DNA from: Balanoglossus misakiensis
Taxonomy: Eukaryota; Hemichordata
Length of the DNA stretch: 64,000 nucleotides
Assembly (NCBI GenBank): GCA_040954595.2
Contig: CM082584.2
Span: 9,486,001 to 9,550,000, forward strand
Direction: 5' to 3'
The stretch's first letter is position 1; every line of letters begins with the position of its first letter. A program made the translations under genes and the position numbers. The notes under the pieces were generated by a model. The model was not told where the DNA came from. It was given only the letters and a program-made list of their open reading frames with translations, and searched no databases. Positions 1 to 11,709 of the stretch are shown here, piece after piece.

Positions 1-151
1 GCCCAGGTACTAGTAATAGTATAGCATGGCAATTATAAGCGGTTATATGCTAATGATGCAGGAGATACAAACAGCTGATGGATAAAAATTGTAGCCTAGA
101 CTACATAGACACATAGCTGTCAATCTTGATGAACGCCACAAGATGTTATAC

Positions 152-3100
152 CTGGCTCCTTCAAATCCTTGTCTTTGACCGTCACATGAGTTGCAAGATC
201 TGGCAGTCCTGTGATAATTCTCACCACATCTTTGTCTCTGTGCCAAAGAAACAGGTTTCCCGAATGCTGCAGACCGACTAAGAAATGACCTGAAACAAAC
301 AAGGAAATAAGATAAACCTATGAAATAATGATACTGACATTTTTTCTCTGAAATGTACAACAGGGTTCCAGGAATGTTTGGACAAACAAATTGCATAGGG
401 ATCTTTAGACCTTTTCAGTTGTCATAGTAACAATTCATATTATTGTTATGTAGTCACTTGACATTTAAAAGTGCCGTTTTACAGGGGTAATGTTTTGCCT
501 GACAAGTATAACCTTGGAACCTTATGGCATATATAATACCATATGTACATTATGACTGCTACCAAACTTTTTCCAGTGAAGCAGATGCTTAGTGCCTTGC
601 ATTCTGTATGTTTCACTCAACACAGTTCACAGCTGAGCAAGTTTATTCAGTGTTAGGGGCACACATTGTACATTCTTGAAACAAAGTTTGTGGTTGCTGA
701 GAGAAGTCTTTCAGGATTAATTTCTTATGGAGGTAGTTTTCAATCATGTCACACTAAACAGAACAAATTAACACACTGTTTACTACTCTGTTAGTGACCA
801 CATACATGTTCATGTATGTAGAGATTCAAGGTTACTGCACACATGTTTGCTACCGAGGGGAAATCGGACCAGACTACATTGTACTGAGCAGAGTAACCTT
901 TGGGCCTTGCAGGTCTGCGTAGTTGGGGACTGATGATATGTCAAAAGACTCACACAATAGATGGAAATTTATTTTAACTTTAATCTTTTTTATTGACCCC
1001 ATTTCTGTTTGTTGTGAGTGCAACCACCCAGCGCCCACATAAATTCTGACAAAGGCTTGACATTCAGATTCAAATGAATCTATTCTTACCAAAATGCTAA
1101 CAAAAGGTGACTTGTGTAGTTATGAAAAATGTATACCAGTACTTCATGTATGTGCAGGTATTGGGTACCCATTGGATAAATTTTTGATAGTATTGTTTAG
1201 CAGTAGTACGTGTACATTGACCAGTGTTCAGAAGTCAGTAGCCGGGATCACTCATCACTGTGCTTGTATCCACTTGATGTGTGTGTCTCGCGCAACCTTT
1301 GACATGTCGATGACATGGCACTATAAACTGAGTGGTATAATCAGGGCAGTAGTTCTCCCACAATGTGATGGTTTGCGGCCGCACCCCTTGTGTTTGCCAA
1401 AGACCAGCACGATACGGATGGCCCTGGCAAAAATTCTGATTCATGCGATGGAAATTCAAATGGCAGGTGTTACTTATCTCCCATTAAAAAATCTCAAATT
1501 ATATCAACTTTTACATCCATGCTAAATCCCTATGTGTCTGAACTTTCCAAATGAAATCATGGACTGTTCATTGGAGTGTGAAGACAAGACACTTACCGTC
1601 TGATGAACTGCTACTGACAGCAACATTTTCTAGGTGGGGATTTACTTTTGGTATCTTCTTCTTCGTCTTACCACTTGGCACATAGAGGATGCTTAATCTG
1701 CGGTTGTCCATCAGAAACAGACTTTCTTTTTCCTATAAATAGACAATTATAATTTGTCATTGTACAATGTTATTTTCTCAAGATTACGCCCTAATACAAT
1801 ATGATGATTTTATTGTTAAACTTTGCTTCAAAAATCTCATTTCAAACCACCTTAAAATGTCTATGAGTTCCACGTACATATACACACATATACTGGTACA
1901 TTGGAGTTTTGCTGGCTGTAGTGATGCAACCACCACCCACGTTTTTCTGTTATAATATGGGTCCTTGACTATCGTCAACACACAGAGCAGATTAAAGATA
2001 CTGGGTATCAGCATTATCAAGTTAAACTATTAATTCATCCAAATGTGTTTGGAATGGAACATGCCTTAAATGCTAAAAATTAGCCAGCATGGACTTGGAA
2101 GTAAAGTTTTAAATGGCTGAGTGAGTGACAGATTTTCTGTCAAGTGTGCGATGATTTAAAATTTATGTTCCAGTCAACTGACCCTTGACACGTCACAATT
2201 TGTACCACTAATACCACAATAATAGACGACGACGGTTGACACATTCTCCATAGCAACGGTTCTGTAACCCCTATATACAAACTGCTTCTATTTTAAATTT
2301 TATTAACATCATTTATAAATCATGACTGGTGTCATGGAACTTAACTTGTATTTTATAGGATTTAAGAAAACCATACATGGATATATGCTGTACAATACAG
2401 TCAACAACAGCACAATAGGTCAGTTATTTTCGGGTTTGAAATCCCATCCCACCCAGTGACTTGGTTTTCAATTGAAGAATTAATGAATGAAATTTCTTTT
2501 CAACACTGAAATCAAATAAGCTTGGCGGACAAGAAAGCCACTGATTAAAACGAACACCTTTAATTTAAAATATCATAGATAAAACAGCCTCTGATGATTT
2601 GTTAAATTTAAGTGACTGAAAAATATGATAGGCAGAGATACAACATATCTCATGTTATAATAAATTACATACTTTATCTGATCTTGGCATTGTGCCAATC
2701 ACTACTGGTATTGAATATACAGTTCAGTCAAGGTTTGCACTTTCCTGTGGCACTTTCAGTAATTCAAAAATCGTCATTCTAAAATAAATTATGTGAATTA
2801 AAAAAATAAACATGTACCCCAGATTGGCCTAAACTACTGTACAACAACAATAACAACAACAACAACAACAACAACAAATGATTAAAATAAAATGCTCAGG
2901 TTCTCCTGGCAAAAACTTCACATATTTGACCAGTAGTAAAGTGTTATGCGAGTGTGGTCAACTACTGGACTTTACCCATTACCTTTGAATTTTTTTTTCC
3001 AGGTAATGCAAAGTGACCTTTAATGCAATATTATATCGTGTGAAAAACACCTTTCCATTGTCAGGTTTTATGGACAATGATATTTTGTTTATGCATTGTT

Positions 3101-3307
3101 GCAATGTCTGTGGACCTTTCTAATGTCATGCAAAAAAACTTCCACAGCAGAGAAGCAATCGGGCTACAACAGTATATTTATACAACACTGTTTAAGTGGA
3201 AGGTAAACCGAGATGAGTAAACTTACCCTTCCCAACCATCCCAAACGGGGCCATGGTTTTTTCCGCTTGATGTTGGTCGAAGCGAGTACTTCCAGCTTAA
3301 TATGCAT
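152..3307 (-). CDS. CPLANE1: CPLANE1 (ciliogenesis and planar polarity effector 1), first three coding exons, partial
   Basis: The 5' part of a minus-strand gene that leaves the window at the left. The coding exons are 3307-3227 (27 codons, phase 0), 1732-1597 (45 codons plus 1 nt) and 289-152 (ends in phase 1). All have GT-AG borders, and the last donor reads GTATAAC. The start MHIKLEVLASTNIKRKKPWP matches the conserved vertebrate N-terminus. The second exon carries the SGKTKKKIP stretch and the third the LFLWHRDKD stretch, both at the positions expected in vertebrate CPLANE1. CPLANE1 (C5orf42/JBTS17) belongs to the CPLANE complex, which recruits IFT-A proteins to the basal body; this is family knowledge. 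The N-terminal region shown here is the start of a WD-like propeller. Only 118 complete codons of what is normally a very long protein (over 3000 residues) are present. It shares a promoter region with divergent TMEM38. The 3' limit of exon 3 is the least certain border. Confidence 0.88.
290..1596 (-). other. CPLANE1 intron 2
   Basis: About 1.3 kb between coding exons 2 and 3. Both strands were read for exons. Short open frames exist (for example around 874-1092 and 1094-1525), but none resembles CPLANE1 or joins in phase. No other feature was seen. Confidence 0.7.
1733..3226 (-). other. CPLANE1 intron 1
   Basis: About 1.5 kb, AT-rich, between coding exons 1 and 2. It contains a CAA microsatellite at 2841-2877 and an X-box-like sequence at 2244-2257. 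No exon-like frame was recognised. Confidence 0.7.
2841..2877. repeat. (CAA)n microsatellite
   Basis: About 12 CAA units with one TAA interruption, inside CPLANE1 intron 1. Confidence 0.9.
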
Positions 3308-3389
3308 AACTTGATGTTGCTTGCTGTCAGAACTGGTGGTAGAAAGTGAAAGTTAGGTAGGGAACATTCTTTACAGGTTAGTGTACCAT

Positions 3390-3619
3390 GCGATCGCGAA
3401 CTGTCACCCCACCACTGATGCAAGTGTTGATCCTATGCTAATGTTGTATGCTGTAGCCCAGTGGACAAGTCTTCACATGCTGTGTTAAAAGGCGCCTGAA
3501 TCGGGGAGTTGGGATAGTGTGCTGTTGACAGCGATCGCGTTTTGTCTGAGATCATCTACGTCCGAGTGCGATCAGTTTGTCTCATAATATCACACAAAAT
3601 ATGTTTACATCGCGATCGC
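3390..3619. promoter_or_regulatory. Cluster of three GCGATCGC palindromes
   Basis: Perfect 8-bp palindromes at 3390-3397, 3531-3538 and 3612-3619. The last two lie near a repeated ATCTACG word (3554-3560 and 3624-3630). The factor that would bind is unknown to me. Confidence 0.55.
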
Positions 3620-3742
3620 GATGATCTACGAGTGACTCAACGCCTATGTTATATTACCATGAGTCAAAGTTCATAACAAACTTCGAACTCGTCAGTTCAG
3701 TTTCGATCAAAACAAACGGTTTTAGAGGTGAATAAAGGTGGC

Positions 3743-3757
3743 CTTACCTTAGGCAAC
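3743..3757 (+). promoter_or_regulatory. RFX X-box-like motif near CPLANE1
   Basis: CTTACC-TTA-GGCAAC matches the X-box consensus GTNRCC(N0-3)RGYAAC with one mismatch, the first base. RFX factors drive ciliary genes in animals, and CPLANE1 is a ciliary gene. The motif lies 436 bp upstream of its start codon. Function is inferred. Confidence 0.5.
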
Positions 3758-4232
3758 GTCATCGGGTCCACCCCTGATATTAACTTACAACCTGTGATTA
3801 TTTGTAACTAATAAAGCTGCACCGATCGCCCGTTTTCATGACTAAAACAAATAACAATCAAATGTCAATATCTTTGTGTACACGGCCATTTTGAACTCGT
3901 TTGAACTTAAATTCTTCAAGACCCCTTAACTACCCGGAAAACGTGCATATTTGCAAGAATCGGTTTAACGCTAAAATTTGAGCTTGTTTTGAACGATAAA
4001 CACCCTTCCCTTGTTGTTTAGCTTTTCATGTAGTGTATAAAGTGGGTAAAAAATGGAAATCAAATGAAAAATGAAAATTGGCCATCTTGAACTATTAGAC
4101 GCACATAGGTGGTACGGGCAGGCGTCTGCTGCCCTCGATTTCGGGAGAGAAGGAATACTCGAAATAGCCGGCATATTTACGTTTATTGAACGTTTTTAGC
4201 ACACACTGGTTAGTTTTGGAGAATAGAAAACC

Positions 4233-5868
4233 ATGGGGGAAGCCATGAAACTATTCGATGAGGTAGCAGAATTGGTTGTCAACGTGCCTATGTTCCCGGT
4301 TTTTGATGTAGCACATTACATTTTGATGACACTGGCTCTGAGACAAGATACAGGGATAGGTAAGTTATACTTCCAACATCCAAATGATTAAAAAAAATGT
4401 TTATTCCTTTATTTTTATTCGTGTTTGGACCTTGAGTTTGCTTGCGTCCCAATTTGAAGATCTGAATCAGACTGATGATTTTTTCCTGCTTGTTAAACAT
4501 TAAGCAATACAAATGTACAAAGTTTCAGCTCAGAACACATACAAGAAATGATACATGCATATGTGTCAATTTCTGATTACATAACTGTTTCACTGTGTTT
4601 GCCCTGTGGGTGTGTGAACTTGACAATTTAATTGGAAATCTTCAGTGGAATTTGTAGTGAGTAGAAAGATTAGTATCAGCAGATTAAAATGGGTACAAAT
4701 ATTTTACACTTATTTTCATGATGAAATATAATTAAGTTTTAGGAAATTAAGTTACTTTTGAATTGAGAAAGAAATACCGCTTTTATAACTGTACCCCTGC
4801 AATCTTTCCACACAGAGTTTTCAAGAAAGAATCCTCTAGCCTGCTGGCTGTGTTGTATGCTGTCATGTTTTGCTGGAGGGGTGTTGGCTAATTTTCTGTT
4901 AGGATTACCTATCCTAGAGCCTTTTGTCAATCCCGTCACTCTTGTGACAGCCTCTGTAGTCTGGTAAGTTAGCAGTCAACTGTTCAAATTCACAAAATCT
5001 GTGTGCAAATGTACATAGTGCGTACTCAAGCAATATGTTGATATGCAAATATTTTCATTCACAAACCATTGAACTGACACATTCCTTTTCTCCTGCAATC
5101 TCCCAACAGGTACTTAGTCTTTTACAGTCCATATGACATTTTTTACCAACTGGTCACTTTTACGCCAATCATGGTGCTAGGAGTGGCTCTAAAAGAAGTG
5201 TCAAGACCCAGGAAAATTTTGTCTGGGATTGCGCAGACTGCCAAAATTTATCCCAAAGCTTATCATTTGATGGTTTTGATTGGTATAGTTAAAGGTAAGA
5301 TTTGTTCAGAGTAATGTTTTTGAAAATTTCATAAGTGCATGTGAGACAAACAATCCTGAACGTGTTCAATTTATTTTTAAAATAAAACCACTTTGTTTGA
5401 CCACAGCTAGCGGCAGTAACTGGATGAAATTATTTGAAAGACTGATGAGAGGAGTGTGGATCCCCACGCAGAATGAATTACTCAAGCCATCATTGTAAGT
5501 ATAGGCGGACGTGTATCGCCATTTTGAAGTTTCTGGTCCACGAAATAGCTCTTCCATTTAGCAGTTTATACAAAGCAAACACACTAACGCAAACTGTGGT
5601 CTGATTTCACAGCATCCTGAAAGCGGCCGTACTGGGCAGCGTCATGTTCGTCCTCCAGAAGCAGGGTTCCCTGGGATTTGCCCAGCATCACCTGGTGCTG
5701 GTCTACACCCTGTTCCTGGTGTTCTGGAAGGTTGCCATGGTGATGGGCGGGGCCGCGGACCCGTTCGTGCAGCTGGAGGGACTGCTGTGCTTCATTGTGT
5801 TCGGAAAGGAAGAAAACTGCCAGGTCAAGAAGGTGGAGAAGGCAAACAGCAAAAAGAAGAAAGAATGA
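4233..5868 (+). CDS. TMEM38: TMEM38 (TRIC trimeric intracellular cation channel), complete
   Basis: Five exons: 4233-4359, 4816-4963, 5110-5294, 5407-5494 and 5613-5868. They give 804 nt, 267 aa plus stop, with all phases consistent. TRIC channels are homotrimeric K+-permeable channels of the ER/SR that balance charge during Ca2+ release; this is family knowledge. Family hallmarks visible here are MFPVFDVAHYILM in the first membrane helix, a glycine-rich helix FAGGVLANFLLG, and the KEVSRPRK segment, which corresponds to the lipid/Ca-linked KEV motif of the family. The C-terminus is lysine-rich (KKVEKANSKKKKE), as in vertebrate TRIC-B. Length is close to the roughly 290 aa of human TMEM38A/B. 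The start is the first in-frame ATG; a second Met follows at residue 5. An invertebrate single-copy gene cannot be labelled A or B. It is divergent from CPLANE1 and convergent with IPP. Confidence 0.93.
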
Positions 5869-6112
5869 TCACAGCTGAAATCACACAAAGTTTGCAATGC
5901 TAAATTTTACACCATGGCTTCAGCTCAACTTAGTCACAGAGCCTATCACTCAGCAATTGACGTCTGCCAGAACATTATCATTCAATTCAATAAGAGACAT
6001 TGTCTTGAGAAAAATACTTTTATTGTCATAATTATTACATCTAGCCACTGTACTTATGTACATACTTATTTTAAATGTATTAAATTATTTTATGAAGTGG
6101 GGATTGTTGCCA

Positions 6113-6118
6113 AATAAA
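6113..6118 (+). terminator. TMEM38 poly(A) signal AATAAA
   Basis: AATAAA 245 bp past the TMEM38 stop codon, followed by a T/G-rich stretch. Confidence 0.65.
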
Positions 6119-6244
6119 TATCATTTTCAGTCAAGTGAACAAGTTTATGTTGTTGTTATTTTCCAAAATAAAATACATTGTGTATATTAGTAGTCTGTCA
6201 TACAGAAATAAGAAACACAGTCCACTGTTTAGAGCATTGCAACA

Positions 6245-6250
6245 TTTATT
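6245..6250 (-). terminator. IPP poly(A) signal AATAAA
   Basis: TTTATT on the plus strand reads AATAAA on the minus strand, about 360 bp past the IPP stop codon. Confidence 0.55.
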
Positions 6251-6608
6251 TTCATGATACGTCAACTCAAAACAATTTACAATGCACTCACATGATTCAC
6301 CAAGATTTTTTGTGTATTGCACTGAAGTTGAGATAAATTTAACTACCAAAAAAATGCTGTTCACAAGAAATGAAATCTGTATTTGCACAATTTATGAAAC
6401 ACAGTAAAAATATCCTTTGCATTTTTTCATACATGATCATCTTCAACTTTGGCCACTTTTAGGTACTGATGACACGTGCGTCGAAATCTAGACTCAGTCC
6501 AGTGTCCTGTTGAACCACCCAATCCTAAGTTTTCTGGCACTGCTAGATACATGTAAAAGTCTTTGTTTGCTGTACATTGCGTTACCAGGGTTACCAAAGG
6601 TGTACATG

Positions 6609-8627
6609 TCAGAGTACAGCCACAGCACCCTCACACCTCCCATAGGCCATCGACCCTAACTGTATCCATGAATTCGTCTCCAGGTCATAACACTCCACTG
6701 TATCCAAGGTAACGGGAGCCGTGTGTTCCTTGCTGGTCGTCCTGCCACCGATGACGTAGAGAAGTCCATTGATGGCTGCCACAGATGCTCCGGTCCTTGG
6801 GGTCAGCATGGGGGCAACCATACTCCATTTTTTCTACGATGGACAGTCATTTGGTAAGATAAATACATAAATAATTGTTTACAACTAAAATCTCCATAGG
6901 TATACATTCTTCAATTCGTAGCCTCCCCTCAACCACTTCCACCCGTGCCCTGCCCCATCTCAGAATCAAGTGAATGACGTTATAAGATTTCACGTTTGCT
7001 ACCCATTGGGTAGTGCCTGGGGTGAAAGGTCGTCACCATACCTACCTCGTGGGGTGCGTATCTCTCCACTGAATTCAGCGCGTCCTTCTTGTCATTCCAG
7101 CCGCCCACAGCATACAGATACCCGTTCAACACTGCAAGAGCCACGTACGCTCGTCGGTATTTCATATCCGGCAGTGGCGTCCAATCCTTGGTCACTGGAT
7201 CAAAACACTCGGCTGTTCTGAGCTCCGTGTTCAGATCAGATATTCCCCCAACGCAGTAAATTATACCTGTAATAGACAATGGTTGTGTGATAAGTGTTTC
7301 ATAAAGTATGATTATACTGTACATAGCTAGGCTTGGCAAACGGTCGACCATATCACAAGTCACCGATACCAGGGGGTATACATATGTATCCGAAGGTTAT
7401 TGGGGCAGATATTCTCAAGGGCTTCACGATAAAAGTGAAAAAAAAATCAAAACACTCACCATCCATTTCAGCATATCCAAAAGAACTCCTGGGCGTTTCC
7501 ATTTTGGCAACTTGGTACCACTGACCGAAGTCTGGATCGTAGCATTCCACAGTTTTGCCGATTTCTGAACCTATCCATCCTCCAAACGTGTAAATGACTT
7601 GCCCTATTGTACAAGCGCCGTGGCCACACCTGGGTACCGCCAACGAGGGCGCTTCCACCCATTCGTTACTCACCAAGTCGTACCTTTCCACACTGTCGTA
7701 GATGAGGGAGTCGCTCTCACCCCCTATAACGTAAATGGAGCCTTCCACTACCGCGACAGCGTGGCTGCTGCGCGGGGACTGTAAGCAGGGCAGGTAAGAC
7801 CACACCCGGTTGAACGAATCAAATCGCTCGACAACGTCCAGGGACTTCATATCGCTCCACCTCCCGCCAGGCAGGCGCATGTAGCCCCCGATCATGTACA
7901 AGTGCTTTCTGGCGCAAGTCCTCGGTTTGACTTGAACCAGCGTTTTTTTACTGAGGGATCTGCCGGGCTTGGCGGGTTGAAGAAGCTTCCTGTCTGGGTT
8001 GTATTCGGCCAGCAACATTCCCAAAGCCACGCGCAGGCTGAGATCGGCGCACTGTTGGATGTGGTTGAACAGCAGTCGCGGCTGAATCAACGGGAACCGG
8101 ATGGGTTCCAGAAGCGGCACAAGGAACCGGCGACGGCTTGCGACGTCGCGAACGATCCACTCGACAGCCGCCCGGAAGACTTGAAATTCAGTTTCTATCC
8201 TTAGCTCCTCGCTGCTCAACACACTGACCATCTCCTCGTGACCGAGATCGTAGTACTCCTCCTCTTGGACGACATCGGTGAAGTGAGAATAAATGTACGC
8301 CTCGCTGACTTTCCTCAGATCTTCGCAGGCGTACGCCTTGGCAAGTTTGTACATGCCCACGCAGTTGGACGGGTGAAGCTGGGATTTCAAGAAACTGCAG
8401 CAGGCCTGGACGACTTGGCCCAGTTGCAACATATCCGCTGCTGCCAACAGTTCCTGTGCATTGGCCGGTGTGACATCAATTTCACCTGATTGTGGAAAAA
8501 GCAACATTATGCACTATATTAATGCTAAATATAAGTTTTTATTCTGAAATCATCTGTTACCTGTTGGTAACAGATGACCAGGTGAGACACATTCATAGTA
8601 CAATAGCAATGCAGATGATGATGGTAG

Positions 8628-8671
<44 letters not shown>

Positions 8672-8990
8672 GTGCGAACATTCACAATAACCACTAACCT
8701 GTGTAAATGAAATCCATGAGTAAACTGAAAACACTGCTATCCACTCCGTGGATTTCCACATTGTCCTTTCTGGTTTCACTCATTCCTCCTGCAAACATGA
8801 CGTGGAAATAGGGACTGCAAGCAGACAGTACAACACGGTGACACCGGAATATTTCAGTTCCAACTCTCAGCTGGACGTCACAGAACTCGTTGCATTCTCT
8901 CAGTCTACCGAGCCTGCTTAGTATCGCACTTGCGTGATCAAGGGACGCGAAGTGGAGTTTGTCTTCATTGGAAATGGACGAAGCAGCCAT
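6609..8990 (-). CDS. IPP: IPP (actin-binding BTB-BACK-Kelch protein, KLHL27), complete
   Basis: Four exons on the minus strand: 8990-8699, 8485-7460, 7266-7046 and 6833-6609. They give 1764 nt, 587 aa plus stop, close to the 584 aa of human IPP. The BTB domain (residues about 15-130) contains FCDVQLRVG and YFHVMFAGGM. The BACK domain (about 135-235) contains LLEPIRFPLI. Six Kelch blades follow from about residue 285, each with a GG pair. Details specific to IPP rather than other KLHL proteins are GGYMRLPGGRWSD at the first blade and the exact C-terminal end GRCEGAVAVL. Family role: an actin-binding Kelch protein and, by its BTB domain, a candidate CUL3 substrate adaptor. The ATG at 8990 was chosen; an in-frame GTG lies just upstream. 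Intron 1 (8486-8698) carries a long ATG-repeat microsatellite and a perfect hairpin. Confidence 0.93.
8551..8576. repeat. Perfect 11-bp inverted repeat with 4-nt loop
   Basis: CATCTGTTACC at 8551-8561 and its exact complement GGTAACAGATG at 8566-8576, separated by TGTT, in IPP intron 1. Confidence 0.85.
8612..8672. repeat. (ATG)n microsatellite
   Basis: About 60 bp of ATG/GAT units, slightly interrupted at the left end, in IPP intron 1 close to the exon 1 donor. Confidence 0.92.
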
Positions 8991-10091
8991 TTCAATGCTC
9001 ACCTGGTCAGCTGTGTGCGTTGGAGGACATCAACAAACACCGATCCCACACTGGCATCTCAACTGCACTAACTGATAAGTGGCAGGTATGGCGATTTTTG
9101 AATAAATCACAGCATGACTAGCTACCTGAATGTCGATATGCACGTTTATTCTGCGTGACCACCCGGTCCAGATTTGTCGACTGTGTTTACTATCAGAGTC
9201 AATGTTGACCCCACAGTGACCTCAAATGACATGGTTCCAGGCTCGTCCCTTAACCACGTATCGTGATACATACTTAAAAGGGGCGGTCAACCTATACACC
9301 GACCAAATGTACGCCGTGATCTTAAAAGTGAAATATTACAAATAAACAAGTGGTAAACAAATCGAGTATAAGGCAGTTCTGTGGTAAAATGTGCCGAAAT
9401 TTGACATTTTAATTGTTTCCTGCCGCCATTAAACAGCGCCACCAATGGGACCAGTGACGCTATCCCAAGTCCTTGTTTTTTATAAACAATGCATGAAGCT
9501 TGTTACTCCGAAGCGATACAGCTATCTGTAAAGTTGAGCACGCCAATTTAAAAAACAACAACAAGATGTTGTAATTGACTAACCTTGTATTATGAGTTCG
9601 TTAAGTATGGAAATTAACCCTATGCCTTTCAAAATGACACAGGTGTTGTACAATGGCGTCAACAATTCAAGCCGTAACAGATGTAGTCAATTTGATGTAA
9701 GGTCAGCTGATTGTTTAAGTTGCCTTACATATCGCCGGTCAGTTTATGCTGACTCACTTGCTATGACAATGGTATATTCTCAGTTGTTTCCCTGAGCGAA
9801 AATATTCGACAGGAAGTTCACTTTTAACCGTTTTAGAACATGGTCCGTCGTTTGAATTGGGTTTGGAAAGCAGTCGTGGGTTCAGACAGCACATTTCAGT
9901 GGAGGCTGGTCTTTTTAAAACATCTGTCTGACTTTATAGGCGTCACCCGACACATGCATGACACACGGTTATGTCAAATGTGCGCTTAATGAATCGATTT
10001 AAAATTTATAAATTGTCAGTAAATATTTATAGATCCGCCTGCTGCTTAATTACATATTTTTCAAATCGGCACTTTCAATATTGATGTGAAG
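8991..10091. other. Intergenic interval between divergent IPP (-) and lectin gene (+)
   Basis: 1.1 kb that must hold the 5'UTR/promoter of IPP on the left and the promoter of the secreted lectin on the right. Short open frames only. A TATA-like TATTTATAG lies at 10024-10032, about 60 bp before the lectin ATG. Confidence 0.6.
10024..10032 (+). promoter_or_regulatory. TATA-like element before the lectin gene
   Basis: TATTTATAG about 60 bp upstream of the start codon, a plausible spacing for a short 5'UTR. The surrounding sequence is AT-rich, so chance is a real alternative. Confidence 0.35.
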
Positions 10092-11667
10092 ATGGCATTT
10101 TGTCTTGTGGTCATATGTCTGCTCTTGTTAGCGGACGGGGTACGTAAAATACCGTATTATACCTCATTGAAACGCACCGTTTGTCACCGGTTTCAGAAAT
10201 AGCAAATACGTAGCTGTATACAGGACCATGACGTTAATTTTGAACCTCGAAATTTCATTTGTCATGAACATTATGGTCAGGGAGCACCAGTCTGAGGGCA
10301 GACTACGAATCATGATATTGCTCGAAACATGAATTTTTTCACGTTTTCTTATTTTCCCAGGTCGCCCGCATCGATGGCAGTATGTAATCTTGCACATATT
10401 TTACTTGAAAGAACTGGCGCGCGATTTATTCTCGTTGCCGTCTACTCGTATTAGTCAACATCCTCCCCATACAATGCATGCGATTACATTTCTACTTTCT
10501 CATCAATTCCTCCATATATTAATGGTGACTGTTTTCATTCTTCCTTTTAATAATAAATGCAGAATTGGGACCATCAGAAAATATATTAATTCTGTCTTCT
10601 TCACTGGGGACTATATTAAAGATAACTATGTAGTACATGTATACTACCTTATAAATTTCTCTCACTGAATGATCTGGAGGCCCAACGTGACTTAATACTT
10701 ACTCTGATTAATTTGGTTTCTCATAAAGTCGTCGCTACTATGACTCCCTTATCGTGTCAACTGTCGTTCGTTGGAGTGTTCTTAGTTATGTAGACATAAA
10801 CTACAAATTTTGTAAACGTTAAGTAAAATATTGCATGATTTTAAAATCATCGTGATTATTTTGACTGGATAGTTTTGCCTCTGTTTTTATATATGATGTG
10901 TTTTGTTCTCTTTTAGCACCAGCTTTGATAGGAGTCACTTCAGACGGTCATTTAATCGGCCGAGAAGAAGACAATTCCCCGTGGAGCGACCCGGTCCCGG
11001 ACAGCTGCTGCGTCACAAACGTCGCCGTGATGCCGGACGGTTCGTTGATCGGCGTGGGCGCTGACGACCAGAGCCTGTACGTCAAGGAGTCGTACTACAC
11101 CGGCGCCTGGGAGGGACCCGTGCCGAACAGTTGTTGCGTCACCGACGTCGCCACCATGCCGGACGGCACCATCCTGGGCATCAGTTCTCCCCGAAGGAGG
11201 CTGGTGTCCCGGGATGGTTTGGACGGGTCCTGGGTGGAGGCTCCCCGGGGAATGGGCGCGGTGGGCGTGGATGCTCTCCCCGATGGTCGCCTCCTGGGCG
11301 TGGCACCCTCCGGGGCTACCAAGCTGCGCAGCAACGGGTTGAAAGGTCAATGGCGTATGGTCAGAGCTGCTGGTGTGAAGGTCAAGGATATCGCGGTGCA
11401 GCCAAACGGCAAGGTTATCGGGATCGACAAGGCTACCTGCGCTCTCCATCTGAGAGACTTGAATGGAACGCCCGGGAGATGGACTAAACCATTCGAACAC
11501 TCCGGATGTGTGTCGTCCATCGTATCAGCAGGAAATATAGGTAAAAATCAGATTAATATTCCCCCTTCCCCTTTATTGTGGTTCATTCTTCATATAGTTT
11601 CGTTGATGATACCTGTAAAATTGGCCTTGTCTATAATCCTTGTCCTCTCATGATCTAGATGCCAGTA

Positions 11668-11709
<42 letters not shown>

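Larger units (their letters stand above)
3308..4232. promoter_or_regulatory. Shared promoter interval between divergent CPLANE1 and TMEM38
   Basis: The 925 bp between the two start codons must hold both 5'UTRs and both core promoters. No TATA box is evident. The interval contains three GCGATCGC palindromes (3390-3397, 3531-3538, 3612-3619) and an RFX X-box-like motif (3743-3757). That it is a bidirectional promoter is inferred from gene geometry; transcription start sites cannot be read from sequence. Confidence 0.6.
5869..6608. other. Convergent 3' regions of TMEM38 (+) and IPP (-)
   Basis: 740 bp, AT-rich, with no further coding sequence. It contains the poly(A) signals of both genes about 130 bp apart, so the two 3'UTRs need not overlap. 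Confidence 0.7.

Noticed and set aside
10952-11500. 182-codon open frame antisense to the lectin exon
   Set aside because: A shadow of the GC-rich repeated propeller exon. The sense strand has clear domain structure and splice borders.
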